Below, piece after piece: positions 16,952-25,009 of a stretch of 37,212 bases of DNA. The position numbers were made by a program, and so were the translations under genes. Source of the stretch: an uncultured Collinsella sp. (GTDB lineage: Bacteria; Actinomycetota; Coriobacteriia; Coriobacteriales; Coriobacteriaceae); assembly GCA_900541645.1 (NCBI GenBank), contig UQKQ01000016.1, forward strand, positions 1 through 37,212, read 5' to 3'. Each line of letters starts with the position of its first letter. Positions within the stretch are counted from its first letter, which is position 1. A model generated the notes under the pieces. That model did no database searches and was not told the DNA's origin. It worked only from the letters and a program-made list of their open reading frames with translations.

Positions 16952-18268
16952 TTACTCGGAAGCAGCCTTCTCGGTCTTCCAGCCATCGACGAAGGCGTTC
17001 TTGACGCCGTCCCACTTGGTGTTGTCGGCAGCATAAGCGATGAGAGCCTGCTTGAGGTTCTTCTTCCACTCCTCAGAGGGGATGTAGACGAAGTCCCAAG
17101 CGACGGTCTTCTTGCCGTCCTTGGCCATAGCAACGGCCTGCTGAGAGAAGACGTTGGTGGTCTCCTTAGCGCTCTTGAACGGGGCGGTCAGACCCATCTT
17201 GTCAGCGATGATGCTGGTGGCGGTGTCAGAAGTGACGCACCAATACATGAAGTCCTCGGTGGCCTTCTGGGCATCCTCGGAAGCCTGGGAGCTGACGCAC
17301 CAGTAGTTCTCGCCGCCGGAGCACAGGCCCTGGTTCTCCTCGCCGTCGACGCCGATGTAGATCGGCAACATGCCGAGCTGGTCGTCGGTCATACCGGCCT
17401 TGGTGAGGTCGGCGTAGGCCCAAGAGCCGTTCTGGTAGAAGACGGCCTTGCCGGTTGCGAACTCGTTGGTGGCGTCGTCACCGGTCTTGGAGGCGAGTTG
17501 CGAAGGATCGCAGGTGGAGTCGGTAATGTACAGGTCGAAGATCTGCTTAAAGTTGTCGAGATACTCGCCCTTGATCTCGTCGTCCTCCTGGTTGTGCTCC
17601 TTCTCGAACTCGTAGTAGAGCGGGAGGTTGGCGAGGTGGGTGGTGTAGCGCCAGCTGGAGGAGTCATCCATGCCGGCGGAAGTGAAGGCACCGTCAACGC
17701 CGAGCTCGTCCTTGCGGGCCTGGATGTCATCGGCGCAAGCCTTCAGCTTGTCGAAGGAGTTGATGTCCTCGGCCTTGTAGCCGGCCTTCTCGAGGAGCTC
17801 CTTGTTGTAGATGATGCCGTAGCTCTCCTGAACCCAGTCGATACCCAGATCCTTGCCGTCGGACTGCAGCGCCAGGGAGTCGTCGATGAGCTCGCCGCGG
17901 AGCTTGGTGTCGGAAAGATCGGCGCAGTAGTCCTTCCAGTTCTTAAGGCCGGTGGGGCCGTTGACCTGGAACAGCGTCGGAGCGGAGCTCTTGGACATCT
18001 CGGACTTGAGCTTCTCCTCGTAGGTGTTGGAGGCGGCGGTCACGATCTTGACCTCGACGCCCTTCTCCTTCTTGTACGCCTTGGCGATCTCCTTCCACTC
18101 CTTGTCGACCTCGGGCTTGAACTGGAGGAAGTAGACCTCGGCAGCGTCACCAGAAGCAGAGGAGCCAGAGCCGGCAGAACCACCGCAGCCCACGAGGCCC
18201 AGACCAAGAACCGCAGCCGCGGAACCAGCAAAGCCCAGGAACTGCCTTCTGCTCATTTCGTTCTTCAT
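16952..18268 (-). CDS. ABC sugar-binding lipoprotein (extracellular solute-binding protein family 1)
   Basis: A 438-residue substrate-binding lipoprotein. The N-terminus has a twin-arginine motif SRRQFLGFAG, then a hydrophobic stretch ending at the lipobox LVGC, followed by a Gly/Ser linker. It is therefore exported folded by Tat and lipid-anchored. The body has family 1 sugar-binder features (TLFQVNGPTGLKNWKDYCAD, GIDWVQESYGIIYNKELLEK, ATGKAVFYQNGSWAYADL). The ATG at 18268 follows AAGGGTGG; the GTG six codons earlier is part of that site. First gene of the importer operon, with operator-like palindromes upstream. The substrate is probably an alpha-glucoside or maltodextrin, by context. Confidence 0.92.
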   Translation of the reverse strand: MKNEMSRRQFLGFAGSAAAVLGLGLVGCGGSAGSGSSASGDAAEVYFLQFKPEVDKEWKEIAKAYKKEKGVEVKIVTAASNTYEEKLKSEMSKSSAPTLFQVNGPTGLKNWKDYCADLSDTKLRGELIDDSLALQSDGKDLGIDWVQESYGIIYNKELLEKAGYKAEDINSFDKLKACADDIQARKDELGVDGAFTSAGMDDSSSWRYTTHLANLPLYYEFEKEHNQEDDEIKGEYLDNFKQIFDLYITDSTCDPSQLASKTGDDATNEFATGKAVFYQNGSWAYADLTKAGMTDDQLGMLPIYIGVDGEENQGLCSGGENYWCVSSQASEDAQKATEDFMYWCVTSDTATSIIADKMGLTAPFKSAKETTNVFSQQAVAMAKDGKKTVAWDFVYIPSEEWKKNLKQALIAYAADNTKWDGVKNAFVDGWKTEKAASE

Positions 18269-18376
18269 TACAATCCACCCTTTCACACCGTGGCGGCACC
18301 CTTTGCCGCCGCCTTCGGAGATTGGCTCGGGGACTTTGCCCCTTTTGCTGACTTGTACAATACGCTATTTGGCTAG

Positions 18377-18388
18377 TTGTTTGAACAA
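18377..18388. promoter_or_regulatory. Operator palindrome TTGTTTGAACAA upstream of the importer operon
   Basis: A 12-bp symmetric site (TTGTT-TG-AACAA) nested in a wider CTAGT...ACTAG symmetry, about 110 bp before the binding-protein start. It matches the sites upstream of malQ, the GntR gene and the PTS gene. Confidence 0.6.
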
Positions 18389-18439
18389 GTATTACTAGAG
18401 CGGTAGAAAAACTTCGGTGAACGGTAATTTCAACTTGAT

Positions 18440-18463
18440 ACTTGACAAGTTTTGTATAAACAA
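18440..18463. promoter_or_regulatory. Further operator-like sites (ACTTGACAAGT; TTGTATAAACAA)
   Basis: ACTTGACAAGT (18440-18450) is a perfect odd palindrome. TTGTATAAACAA (18452-18463) differs from TTGTTTAAACAA at one base. With the site at 18377 they make a cluster in front of the importer operon, suggesting cooperative control. Confidence 0.45.
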
Positions 18464-18484
18464 TTATTTATTATCGAATGCAGA

Positions 18485-18543
18485 GAAAACGCCCGGTCAA
18501 GCCGATGCATCGTCGGTTTGACCGGGCGTTTTCGCTTTGAGGG
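18485..18543. terminator. Strong terminator after the TreR-like regulator gene
   Basis: GAAAACGCCCGGTCAAgCCGA, 7-base loop, then TCGGtTTGACCGGGCGTTTTC. The runs of A and T at the two ends allow termination in both directions; the regulator gene ends 32 bp away on the minus strand. Confidence 0.9.
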
Positions 18544-18574
18544 CATGAGTCTCGTCAGGCTGCGAGCTAGCCGG

Positions 18575-19294
18575 CTATCGCTTGGAATTGACGCGGTAAT
18601 GGAAGATCTCGGGGTGTGTGCGGGCATGCGTGACCTCAAACAAGATGCCGTCCGAGGTGTACGACTGGCTCTCCATAACGGCGACGCAGTTGTACTTGCC
18701 AAGGTCCAGATAGCTGCAGTCCTCATCGTTGGCGAGCTCGACACTCACCGTACGACGGCTCGCCATCACTTTGACGCCGCACTTGTGCTCCAGATAGCCG
18801 TAGATAGAATCCGCCGCGATCTCGGGGGTCAGGCCCTTGGCGACCGACGCCAAAAAGTAGCCATGGTCCACTTGGCGCGCGCTGCCGTTGAGGCTTCGGA
18901 CACGCACTACGCGAATCAGCTCCTCGCCCACCTTAAAGCCCAGGCGGCGAGAGAGTTGCTCAGTGCAAATCAAATGTTCAAAAGACTTGACCTCGGTCGA
19001 TGCGACGGCATTGTTGCGTTTTGCGAACTCGCCAAACGACTCAACCTCTTCGAGTGCGCCCAGCATGTCGGTTTCGCCCTTAAGCCAAATAACGCGCACG
19101 CCCTTACCGTGTATAGGCTGCACAAACATCTGGTCGGCCAGCATGCTCAAGGCGCGTCGAACGGTATTGCGCGTGCAGCCAAACTCCGCGGTCAGCTCGG
19201 CTTCGGTTGGCAGCATCTCCTGAAACGCATAGGTCCCGTTAATGATGCGCGAACGGATCTCGCGGTAGATTCCTTCGTAAATCGCTTTTGGCAT
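18575..19294 (-). CDS. GntR/UTRA regulator, TreR-like; probable alpha-glucoside regulon repressor
   Basis: A 239-residue protein with a GntR winged helix (about 5-70: YREIRSRIINGTYAFQEMLP, then TEAELTAEFGCTRNTVRRAL, GKGVRV) and a UTRA domain. The C-terminal part (KVMASRRTVSVELANDEDCSYL, GILFEVTHARTHPEIFHYRV) resembles TreR, which senses trehalose-6-phosphate. AGAGGTGAA precedes the ATG. It is divergent from the PTS-phosphatase gene. The 224-bp gap between them carries two copies of a TTGTTTAAAC site that also occurs before malQ and the ABC importer, so it probably represses all of these and itself. The phosphosugar inducer is likely the PTS product. Confidence 0.88.
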   Translation of the reverse strand: MPKAIYEGIYREIRSRIINGTYAFQEMLPTEAELTAEFGCTRNTVRRALSMLADQMFVQPIHGKGVRVIWLKGETDMLGALEEVESFGEFAKRNNAVASTEVKSFEHLICTEQLSRRLGFKVGEELIRVVRVRSLNGSARQVDHGYFLASVAKGLTPEIAADSIYGYLEHKCGVKVMASRRTVSVELANDEDCSYLDLGKYNCVAVMESQSYTSDGILFEVTHARTHPEIFHYRVNSKR

Positions 19295-19346
19295 GATTTC
19301 ACCTCTAATGAATATGTATGGCTAGGCACGATAGCATTTCTTAAAG

Positions 19347-19358
19347 TTGTTTAAACCG
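19347..19358. promoter_or_regulatory. Operator-like site TTGTTTAAACCG before the TreR-like gene
   Basis: TTGTTTAAAC followed by an overlapping CCGATtATCGG palindrome (19356-19366), about 55 bp upstream of the regulator start. Suggests autoregulation. Confidence 0.5.
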
Positions 19359-19455
19359 ATTATCGGTAAAGCACGGATTATTTACCGTCGACGGTTCCCC
19401 CGAAACCCAAATCGGACCGAATCAAAACCGTCAATGCGGCAAGCAGCCAGTCCTC

Positions 19456-19480
19456 TACAATGAGTTCATTGTTTAAACGT
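19456..19480 (+). promoter_or_regulatory. PTS gene -10 (TACAAT) and operator TTGTTTAAACGT
   Basis: TACAAT (19456-19461) is the same -10 hexamer seen before malQ. The operator core at 19469-19480 would begin about where transcription starts, so a bound repressor would block the polymerase. The -35 is poor. Confidence 0.5.
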
Positions 19481-19518
19481 TCTTGCTCGCACAGCATGTT
19501 GCATCCGGAAGGCATATT

Positions 19519-21969
19519 ATGCTGCAGAAAATCCAACGTTTTGGCGGAGCCATGTTCGCGCCCGCCATGCTGTTTTCTATATCAGGCCTCATGGTCGGCA
19601 TCTCCGCCCTCGCCACGACCGTAGACATCGTCGGCGATCTCGCCGTATACGGAACCCCTTGGTACGTTTTCTGGACCATCATCCAGCGCGGCTCGTGGAC
19701 GGTCTTTAAACGTCTCCCGCTCCTTTTTGCCGTAGCGCTGCCTATCGGTCTTGCCCAAAAGCAACCGGCACGCTGCTGCCTCGAGGCACTCGTGGCCTAT
19801 TTTGCCTATTGCTTCTTTTTGAGCGAGATCATTAAGCTGAGCGGAGACAACCTTGGACTTAAGTACCCATCATCTTTGACCCCCGCCAGCGGCATCACCG
19901 TCATCGACGGCATCAAGACGCTCGACACCGGCATTATCGGCCCGCTGGCGGTGTCGGCAACCGTCGTCGCGATCCATGACCGCTTCTACGATGCCAAGGT
20001 TCCCGATTGGCTCGGCACCTTCTCGGGTTCCTCGCTGGTCTACCTCATCAGCTTTTTTGCCGTGTTTGCCCTTGCCGCCATCTCGGCCGCCATCGTGCCT
20101 TTCGCATACGCTGTGACCGAAACGCTGCGCCACGCACTTGCGGGCGTCGGCCCCTTCGGCGTGGGCATCTTTGTGTTTTTGGAGCGAGCACTCGAGCCCA
20201 TGGGGCTGCACCACCTGCTCTATATGCCCATCTATTACGACAATCTGGTCATTCACGACGGTATTTACGCCACGTGGACCAACCTGCTCCCCATTCTCTC
20301 CCATAGCACGCGCCCTTTAAATGAACTTGCGCCCTGGGCAGGTTTTACCGCCACCGGCTGGGGCAAGCTCTTTGGCCTTCCCGCCATCGCGGCAGCATTC
20401 TATTTCACCGCCAAACCCGAACGCCGCGCCGGCCTTAAAGTCATCCTTTTGCCCGCCATCGTCGCCTCGGTGGTCTGCGGCGTCACCGAGCCGCTCGAGT
20501 TTCTCTTTATGTTCACCTATCCCGGACTCTTTTTGCTCTACGCCGTCCTATCCTCCTGCCTTGCCATGACCATGAACTTCTTTGGCATCGTCGGCATCTT
20601 CTCGGGCGGTCTCATGGAAATGACGGCCTTCAACTTCATCCCACTCATGCGAATGCATGCCAGCTCCTACCTTTTGGCGCTCGGTATCGGTCTGATGTTT
20701 AGCGCTGTCTTTTTTCTGGTCTTCCGGGGCCTCATTCTGGCTTTCGACCTAAAAACCCCAGGCCGCGAGGATCATATCGCCAGCGATGCGGCGCTCGCAC
20801 GTCTGACGGGAAAAAGCTCTGCCAAAGAAGGCGCGGCCCAAAACGGCACCGACAACCAATCATCCCAAGATCATCTGCTTGCTGAGCAAGTCGTTGCGCT
20901 CTTGGGTGGCGTTAGCAATATTGTAGGAGCGACCAATTGCGCCACGCGTCTGCGCGTTGAGGTCGCAGAACCTTCCGTTGTCGCAGACAACGCAGCCTTC
21001 GTCGCGGCGGGCGCCAAGGGCCTCATCATTACGGGCAAGACCGCCCAGGTGATTATTGGCATCTCCGTTCCCCGCGTTAAAGAGCATTTTGACCAGATCA
21101 TGGGCCTCGAGCCGGGATTTGTGCCCACCACCTCGGCCTCCCCTGCCGCCAGCGCAGCCCATAAGCGCGGCGATATCTGCTTCTTCGATATCGACGGAAC
21201 ACTCGCCTGGCAAGACCCTCGAGTGGCACAAGAGCTTCCCGAGAGCGAGCGAGACCTCTCCCCCTATCCCAATGAAGCGGTCTCGCAAGCCATCCGTGAT
21301 TTTGTCGCCAAGGGCAATATGGCGTTTATCTGCACAGGGCGCACGCTGAGCTGCATCCATCCAAAGCTGCTCGAGCTGCCCTGGACCGGCATCGTCTGCC
21401 TCGCGGGTGGCTATGTCGAACTTGAGGGACACGTGATTCGCGATTTGGCGATGACGCCCGGCATGCTGCAGCGCCTTGCTCCCATTCTTGAGCAATCGGA
21501 CGAAGTGATTCGTTTTGAGGGACTCAATGGCGTCGTTCGCATGAGTGCCGATGCGCCCGACGCCCCGGGATACGCCCGCACCGTGGGCGATGCAATTACG
21601 CAGCTGCAACATTACAGCGCCTACAAGATCTTAATGTCCACGTCGCTTGCCAACCGCATCGCTCAGGATCAAGCGTTTGAGCCGCTGCTCTGCTTTAACG
21701 AGCTCGAGCTCGAAGTGACCGAGATTTCGCCTCGCGAATGCACCAAGCGCGAGGGTATCCAGTCCGTACTCGACGCCCTCGATCCCCACCACGGAACCGT
21801 ATACGGCATCGGCGACGCCAGCAATGACGTCTCACTGATGACCGCCGTCGACGTTGGCATCGCCATGGGCAACGCGCCGGACTTCCTCAAGGAAAAGGCC
21901 GACTATGTCACCGACAGCATCGACCACGACGGCGTCGTCACCGCGCTCGAACACTTTGGGCTTATCTAG
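19519..21969 (+). CDS. PTS EIICB (alpha-glucoside/glucose family) fused to a HAD phosphatase
   Basis: An 816-residue three-part protein. Residues about 1-430 are a membrane EIIC channel (FFAV..., FLERALEPMGLHHLLYMPIY, GVTEPLEFLFMF) of the glucose/maltose (MalX-like) family. Residues about 455-540 are EIIB with phosphorylatable Cys474 in ATNCATRLRVEV. Residues about 550-816 form a Cof-type HAD phosphatase: Asp557 and Asp559 in FFDIDGTLAW, CTGRTLS, Lys in CTKREGIQ, and GIGDASNDVSLM (Asp766, Asp770) with GIAMGNA. No EIIA is present, so it must be supplied in trans. The ATG follows GGAAGG. Fusing a phosphatase to the permease suggests that the imported sugar phosphate (perhaps maltose- or trehalose-phosphate) is dephosphorylated at once and passed to MalQ and the phosphorylase. 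The substrate is inferred. Confidence 0.92.
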   Translation: MLQKIQRFGGAMFAPAMLFSISGLMVGISALATTVDIVGDLAVYGTPWYVFWTIIQRGSWTVFKRLPLLFAVALPIGLAQKQPARCCLEALVAYFAYCFFLSEIIKLSGDNLGLKYPSSLTPASGITVIDGIKTLDTGIIGPLAVSATVVAIHDRFYDAKVPDWLGTFSGSSLVYLISFFAVFALAAISAAIVPFAYAVTETLRHALAGVGPFGVGIFVFLERALEPMGLHHLLYMPIYYDNLVIHDGIYATWTNLLPILSHSTRPLNELAPWAGFTATGWGKLFGLPAIAAAFYFTAKPERRAGLKVILLPAIVASVVCGVTEPLEFLFMFTYPGLFLLYAVLSSCLAMTMNFFGIVGIFSGGLMEMTAFNFIPLMRMHASSYLLALGIGLMFSAVFFLVFRGLILAFDLKTPGREDHIASDAALARLTGKSSAKEGAAQNGTDNQSSQDHLLAEQVVALLGGVSNIVGATNCATRLRVEVAEPSVVADNAAFVAAGAKGLIITGKTAQVIIGISVPRVKEHFDQIMGLEPGFVPTTSASPAASAAHKRGDICFFDIDGTLAWQDPRVAQELPESERDLSPYPNEAVSQAIRDFVAKGNMAFICTGRTLSCIHPKLLELPWTGIVCLAGGYVELEGHVIRDLAMTPGMLQRLAPILEQSDEVIRFEGLNGVVRMSADAPDAPGYARTVGDAITQLQHYSAYKILMSTSLANRIAQDQAFEPLLCFNELELEVTEISPRECTKREGIQSVLDALDPHHGTVYGIGDASNDVSLMTAVDVGIAMGNAPDFLKEKADYVTDSIDHDGVVTALEHFGLI

Positions 21970-22084
21970 CCAAGCCCCTACCGCACTTGCGGCCGCATGG
22001 ACCAATCGTCTTCAACCGCCGCGCTCGACGCCCTAATGTGGCAATATGTTGTCTGCATAATGCAACGATGCAACCTATCAAAGA

Positions 22085-23110
22085 ATGCGAGAACCCGTGT
22101 CCAGTCCGTTTACCAGCTTTTTAGCCCAGCACTTTGACCAGATTAACGACTATCTGGCCACGTTCTTTGACGGACAGGCGACTTCCGCCGATATCGAGCG
22201 CTACCTGTATACCCCGCTCTCGGCATTTACGGCAAACGCTGGCAAGCGCCACCGCCCGCTCATCTGCATGCTCGCCGCCACTGCGGTAGGCGGCAGCTTT
22301 GAGAGCGCCCGCAGCGCAGCGGCGGCCATCGAGCACTTTCAGTCGGGCGCACTCATCCACGACGACATCGCCGACAACGGGCAGATTCGTCGCGGCAAGC
22401 CCTGCATGCACCTTACCGAGGGCACCGGTCTTGCCATCAACTGCGGTGACCTGGCGCTCACCATGGTCACCAAGACGGTTCTCGACGACCCCACACTCAA
22501 CGCAGACGTGAAGCTTCGCGTGCTCCACGAGCTTACCGAAATGATCGTCCGTACCATCGAGGGCCAGGCGCTCGACCTGGGCTGGGTCCGCGACGGGCGC
22601 TTTGACATTTCGGTCGACGATTATCTGGACATGGCGACGCACAAGACCGCGTACTACAGCGGAGCGACGCCGCTTGCCGCCGGAGCCATTATCGGCGGCG
22701 GCAGCGAAGAGCAGATTGAGGCACTGCGCGCCTTTGGGCTGCACACGGGCCTTGCCTTCCAGATTCAAGACGACCTGCTCAACTTGATCGGCACCAAGGA
22801 GGCCGCCAACAAGGACTTCCGCACCGATATCACCGAGGGCAAGCGCACCCTCGTTGCCGTGCATGCCCTGTCAGACGAGCGCTATCACGACGAGATCGAG
22901 GCAATCCTTTCCTCGGGCACCGAGGACCCTGCGCAGCTCGCACGCGCCGTGGAGATCTTCCAGGAGACCGGCTCCATCGATTACGCCCACACCTATGCGC
23001 TCGACCTGACCGCTAAGGCCAAGGCCGCTATCGAAGGCGTCGAGCTCGACCCGCATGCGCGCGAGCTCTTCCTCTCAATGGCAGATTTCTTTGTGGAGCG
23101 TCTTAACTAG
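22085..23110 (+). CDS. Polyprenyl diphosphate synthase (all-trans, class I)
   Basis: A 341-residue all-helical prenyltransferase that extends allylic diphosphates with isopentenyl diphosphate, probably for quinone or undecaprenyl-type lipid carriers. It has GKRHRPLICM, the first Asp-rich motif IHDDIADNGQIRRGKP (Asp93, Asp94, Asp97) and the second FQIQDDLLNLIG (Asp229, Asp230, Asn233). The ATG at 22085 has no good ribosome site; the GTG four codons later is an alternative. It stands alone between the PTS gene and a peptidoglycan-binding-domain gene. Chain length cannot be judged. Confidence 0.88.
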   Translation: MREPVSSPFTSFLAQHFDQINDYLATFFDGQATSADIERYLYTPLSAFTANAGKRHRPLICMLAATAVGGSFESARSAAAAIEHFQSGALIHDDIADNGQIRRGKPCMHLTEGTGLAINCGDLALTMVTKTVLDDPTLNADVKLRVLHELTEMIVRTIEGQALDLGWVRDGRFDISVDDYLDMATHKTAYYSGATPLAAGAIIGGGSEEQIEALRAFGLHTGLAFQIQDDLLNLIGTKEAANKDFRTDITEGKRTLVAVHALSDERYHDEIEAILSSGTEDPAQLARAVEIFQETGSIDYAHTYALDLTAKAKAAIEGVELDPHARELFLSMADFFVERLN

Positions 23111-23249
23111 CGGGGGTCATAAAACCTGTGGGCAGCGAGTTTGGGTACAAGTTGCTACACTATTGAGTGCATGTTTATAAATTGTCTCGCGTTGTCTATC
23201 CGACACACGCTCAAAATAGTACGAATGGTACGCCGAAAGGGGTTCGTTC

Positions 23250-24155
23250 ATGGAACCTATTACCACGGGCATGCAGGGAGCAGCCGTCGAGGATGTTCAG
23301 TCCCGCCTTCTGCAGCTCGGCTATACAATCGATGACGCCGAGGTTGTCGACAAGCGCTTTGGCACCACCACCGAGCAGGCCGTCAGCACCTTCAGGCTCG
23401 ACAGCGGCCTTGCTGCCGGTCATGCCGTCGATATCCCCTGTTGGAGCGCCCTGGTCGACGCCTCGTATAAGCTGGGCGACCGCACTCTGTATCTGCGCAT
23501 GCCCAATTTCCATGGCGCCGATGTGCAGGCCCTGCAGCGCGCTCTCAACGTTTTGGGCTTTGCCTGTGGCGAAGACGACGGCTACTTTGGTCCGCATACC
23601 GAGGCCGCCCTGCAGCAGTTCCAGGAAAATGTCGGCCTGTTTGCCGACGGCATGGCCTTCCAGGACACCTACGCCTACATCAACCGCCTGCACCATGTGT
23701 GGGAGGGCAAGCCCTCGGTCACCGAAGCCGAGTCCCGCATCGGTTTTGCTCGCGCCGCCAACGTGCTCGAGCGCTTCCAGATCGCCGTTATCGGTGAGGA
23801 CCCCATCGCACGCAGCGTTGCTTCGCGCATGTGGAACATCGCCACGGCAACGACCGACAACAGCGGCATGATGCTCTGCGACTCCGAGGTCCCAACCGAC
23901 GTTGACCTGGTGCTCGAGATCGCAAGCGACGAGCTGCCCGCCGACGCCGCGCCACGCGCCACGATTGCCCTCGCCGAGTGCCACAACCTGGCCCAGCGCA
24001 TCCGCACCGCCAATGTCGCCGCGCAGCAGAAGCCGGCTCGCATTCGCATTGAGCTCACGGGCATGACGCGCTACAACGGCACCTTCACGGCCAGCGACGC
24101 GCAGACGCTCGCCGTACGCCTACTCGACGGCGTTTGCGATGCCCTCGCAGATTAG
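23250..24155 (+). CDS. Protein with two peptidoglycan-binding (PG_binding_1) domains, no signal peptide
   Basis: A 301-residue protein. Two PG_binding_1 repeats occupy about residues 5-70 (GMQGAAVEDVQSRLLQLGY, FGTTTEQAVSTFR) and 85-150 (GADVQALQRALNVLGF, YFGPHTEAALQQFQ). The remainder (about 165-301) is a mixed alpha/beta domain with no catalytic motif I recognise; it reads VLERFQIAVIGEDPIARSVA and VDLVLEIASDELP, suggestive of a Rossmann-like fold. AAAGGGG precedes the ATG. It begins MEPITTGMQG, with no export signal, which is odd for a wall binder. The C-terminal half resembles the substrate-binding halves of N-acetylmuramoyl-L-alanine amidase-like Coriobacteria proteins only loosely. Confidence 0.82.
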   Translation: MEPITTGMQGAAVEDVQSRLLQLGYTIDDAEVVDKRFGTTTEQAVSTFRLDSGLAAGHAVDIPCWSALVDASYKLGDRTLYLRMPNFHGADVQALQRALNVLGFACGEDDGYFGPHTEAALQQFQENVGLFADGMAFQDTYAYINRLHHVWEGKPSVTEAESRIGFARAANVLERFQIAVIGEDPIARSVASRMWNIATATTDNSGMMLCDSEVPTDVDLVLEIASDELPADAAPRATIALAECHNLAQRIRTANVAAQQKPARIRIELTGMTRYNGTFTASDAQTLAVRLLDGVCDALAD

Positions 24156-24193
24156 GTAAACTAGACGAGTTGCTTTTGGGCAACACCACACAT

Positions 24194-24268
24194 TGGGACG
24201 TAGTTCAACGGTAGAACTCCGGTTTTTGGTGCCGGCTGTTGGGGGTTCGAATCCCTCCGTCCCAGCCA
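24194..24268 (+). tRNA. tRNA-Gln (anticodon UUG)
   Basis: Acceptor stem TGGGACG pairs with CGTCCCA, discriminator G and encoded CCA. The anticodon stem CCGGT/GCCGG encloses loop TTTTGGT with anticodon TTG, which reads CAA. The T arm GGGGG-TTCGAAT-CCCTC is complete. Confidence 0.95.
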
Positions 24269-24277
24269 TTAAAACTG

Positions 24278-24309
24278 AGCGCCCTAAGCCCATAACAGCC
24301 CAGGGCGCT
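24278..24309 (+). terminator. Terminator of tRNA-Gln
   Basis: AGCGCCCT, 16-base loop, AGGGCGCT followed by TTCTTG. Confidence 0.8.
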
Positions 24310-24441
24310 TTCTTGTGGGCAAGCGGAGGAATTCGAGCCCGCAAGGGTGCGGAGCTGAGGAAACGCGAAGCGTTTTCCAGCGCAGCACGCAAGGAGCGAA
24401 GCGATGCAGCGGGGCGCGGCCGCCGCAGGCAGACGCGGTGT

Positions 24442-24496
24442 CGGCACTTGGGGACGCTCCTAAGTGCCGGCATTATAGGAACGTCCCCAAGTGCCG
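24442..24496. repeat. REP-like hairpin (CGGCACTTGGGGACG arms)
   Basis: Arms 24442-24461 and 24477-24496 are complementary at 19 of 20 positions. The 15-base loop holds a further AAGTGCCGG. The motif has the look of a REP-type repeat mobilised by Y1 (RAYT) transposases; none is encoded here. The rest of 24310-24441 holds only GC-rich non-coding sequence with the small hairpin GGAAACGC-GAA-GCGTTTTCC. Confidence 0.55.
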
Positions 24497-24531
24497 GCTC
24501 GGGACTATTTTCGAGGACCCTCCGAAGGACT

Positions 24532-24761
24532 GTGGCCAAAAAACGGCAAATATGAGTACTGTTACCGTTGTAGCTACATTATTTTCGTTAATAAAAGAAG
24601 ATCTTAATGAGATTTATTCGCATCAAGGTCTTCCTTTAATGAACACTTGAGGAGATACGGCAGCTTATCTGCTCGATCGACACGTCAAATCACCTTAAAT
24701 GTGGTCAAAATTACTGCTACTAAAAGAGTATCAGTACTCATATTTGATGTTTTTTGGCCAC
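24532..24761. mobile_element. MITE-like AT-rich element with 30-bp terminal inverted repeats
   Basis: The ends (24532-24561 and 24732-24761) are inverted repeats matching at 28 of 30 positions, beginning GTGGCCAAAAAACG. The 170-bp interior is far more AT-rich than the surrounding DNA and has no gene with a credible start. The structure fits a miniature transposable element lacking transposase, or a conserved regulatory hairpin pair. I see no convincing target duplication. Confidence 0.55.
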
Positions 24762-24864
24762 GGCTCTTTATAGACACACTGCACAGCGACGGTGGTAGAT
24801 TTCGGAACGTGTCCGTCAGCCCCGTTCCGAAAAGCGAGCCGCATGCAACGGCCAAGCCACGACA

Positions 24865-25001
24865 GGCCCCGGGAGAGCGGGGACACCGGCTTAGGTTTAT
24901 CGCGAGTTCCGCACGAACAGGAGGCCACTTAATGTGGCCTCCGTCGTGAGCAGGACTGTAGAGCAGGAAACCTAAGCCGGTGTCCCCGCTCTCCCGGGGC
25001 C
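24865..25001 (+). repeat. Long palindromic element, copy B (34-bp arms, 69-nt conserved core)
   Basis: Perfectly complementary arms 24865-24898 and 24968-25001; core 24899-24967, identical to that of copy D. It lies nine bases past the stop codon of the Toprim-domain gene. The arms (starting GGCCCCGGGAGAGCGG) are unrelated to those of copies A, C and D except for a few T residues next to the core. Confidence 0.88.
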
Positions 25002-25009
25002 GGCGGAAT

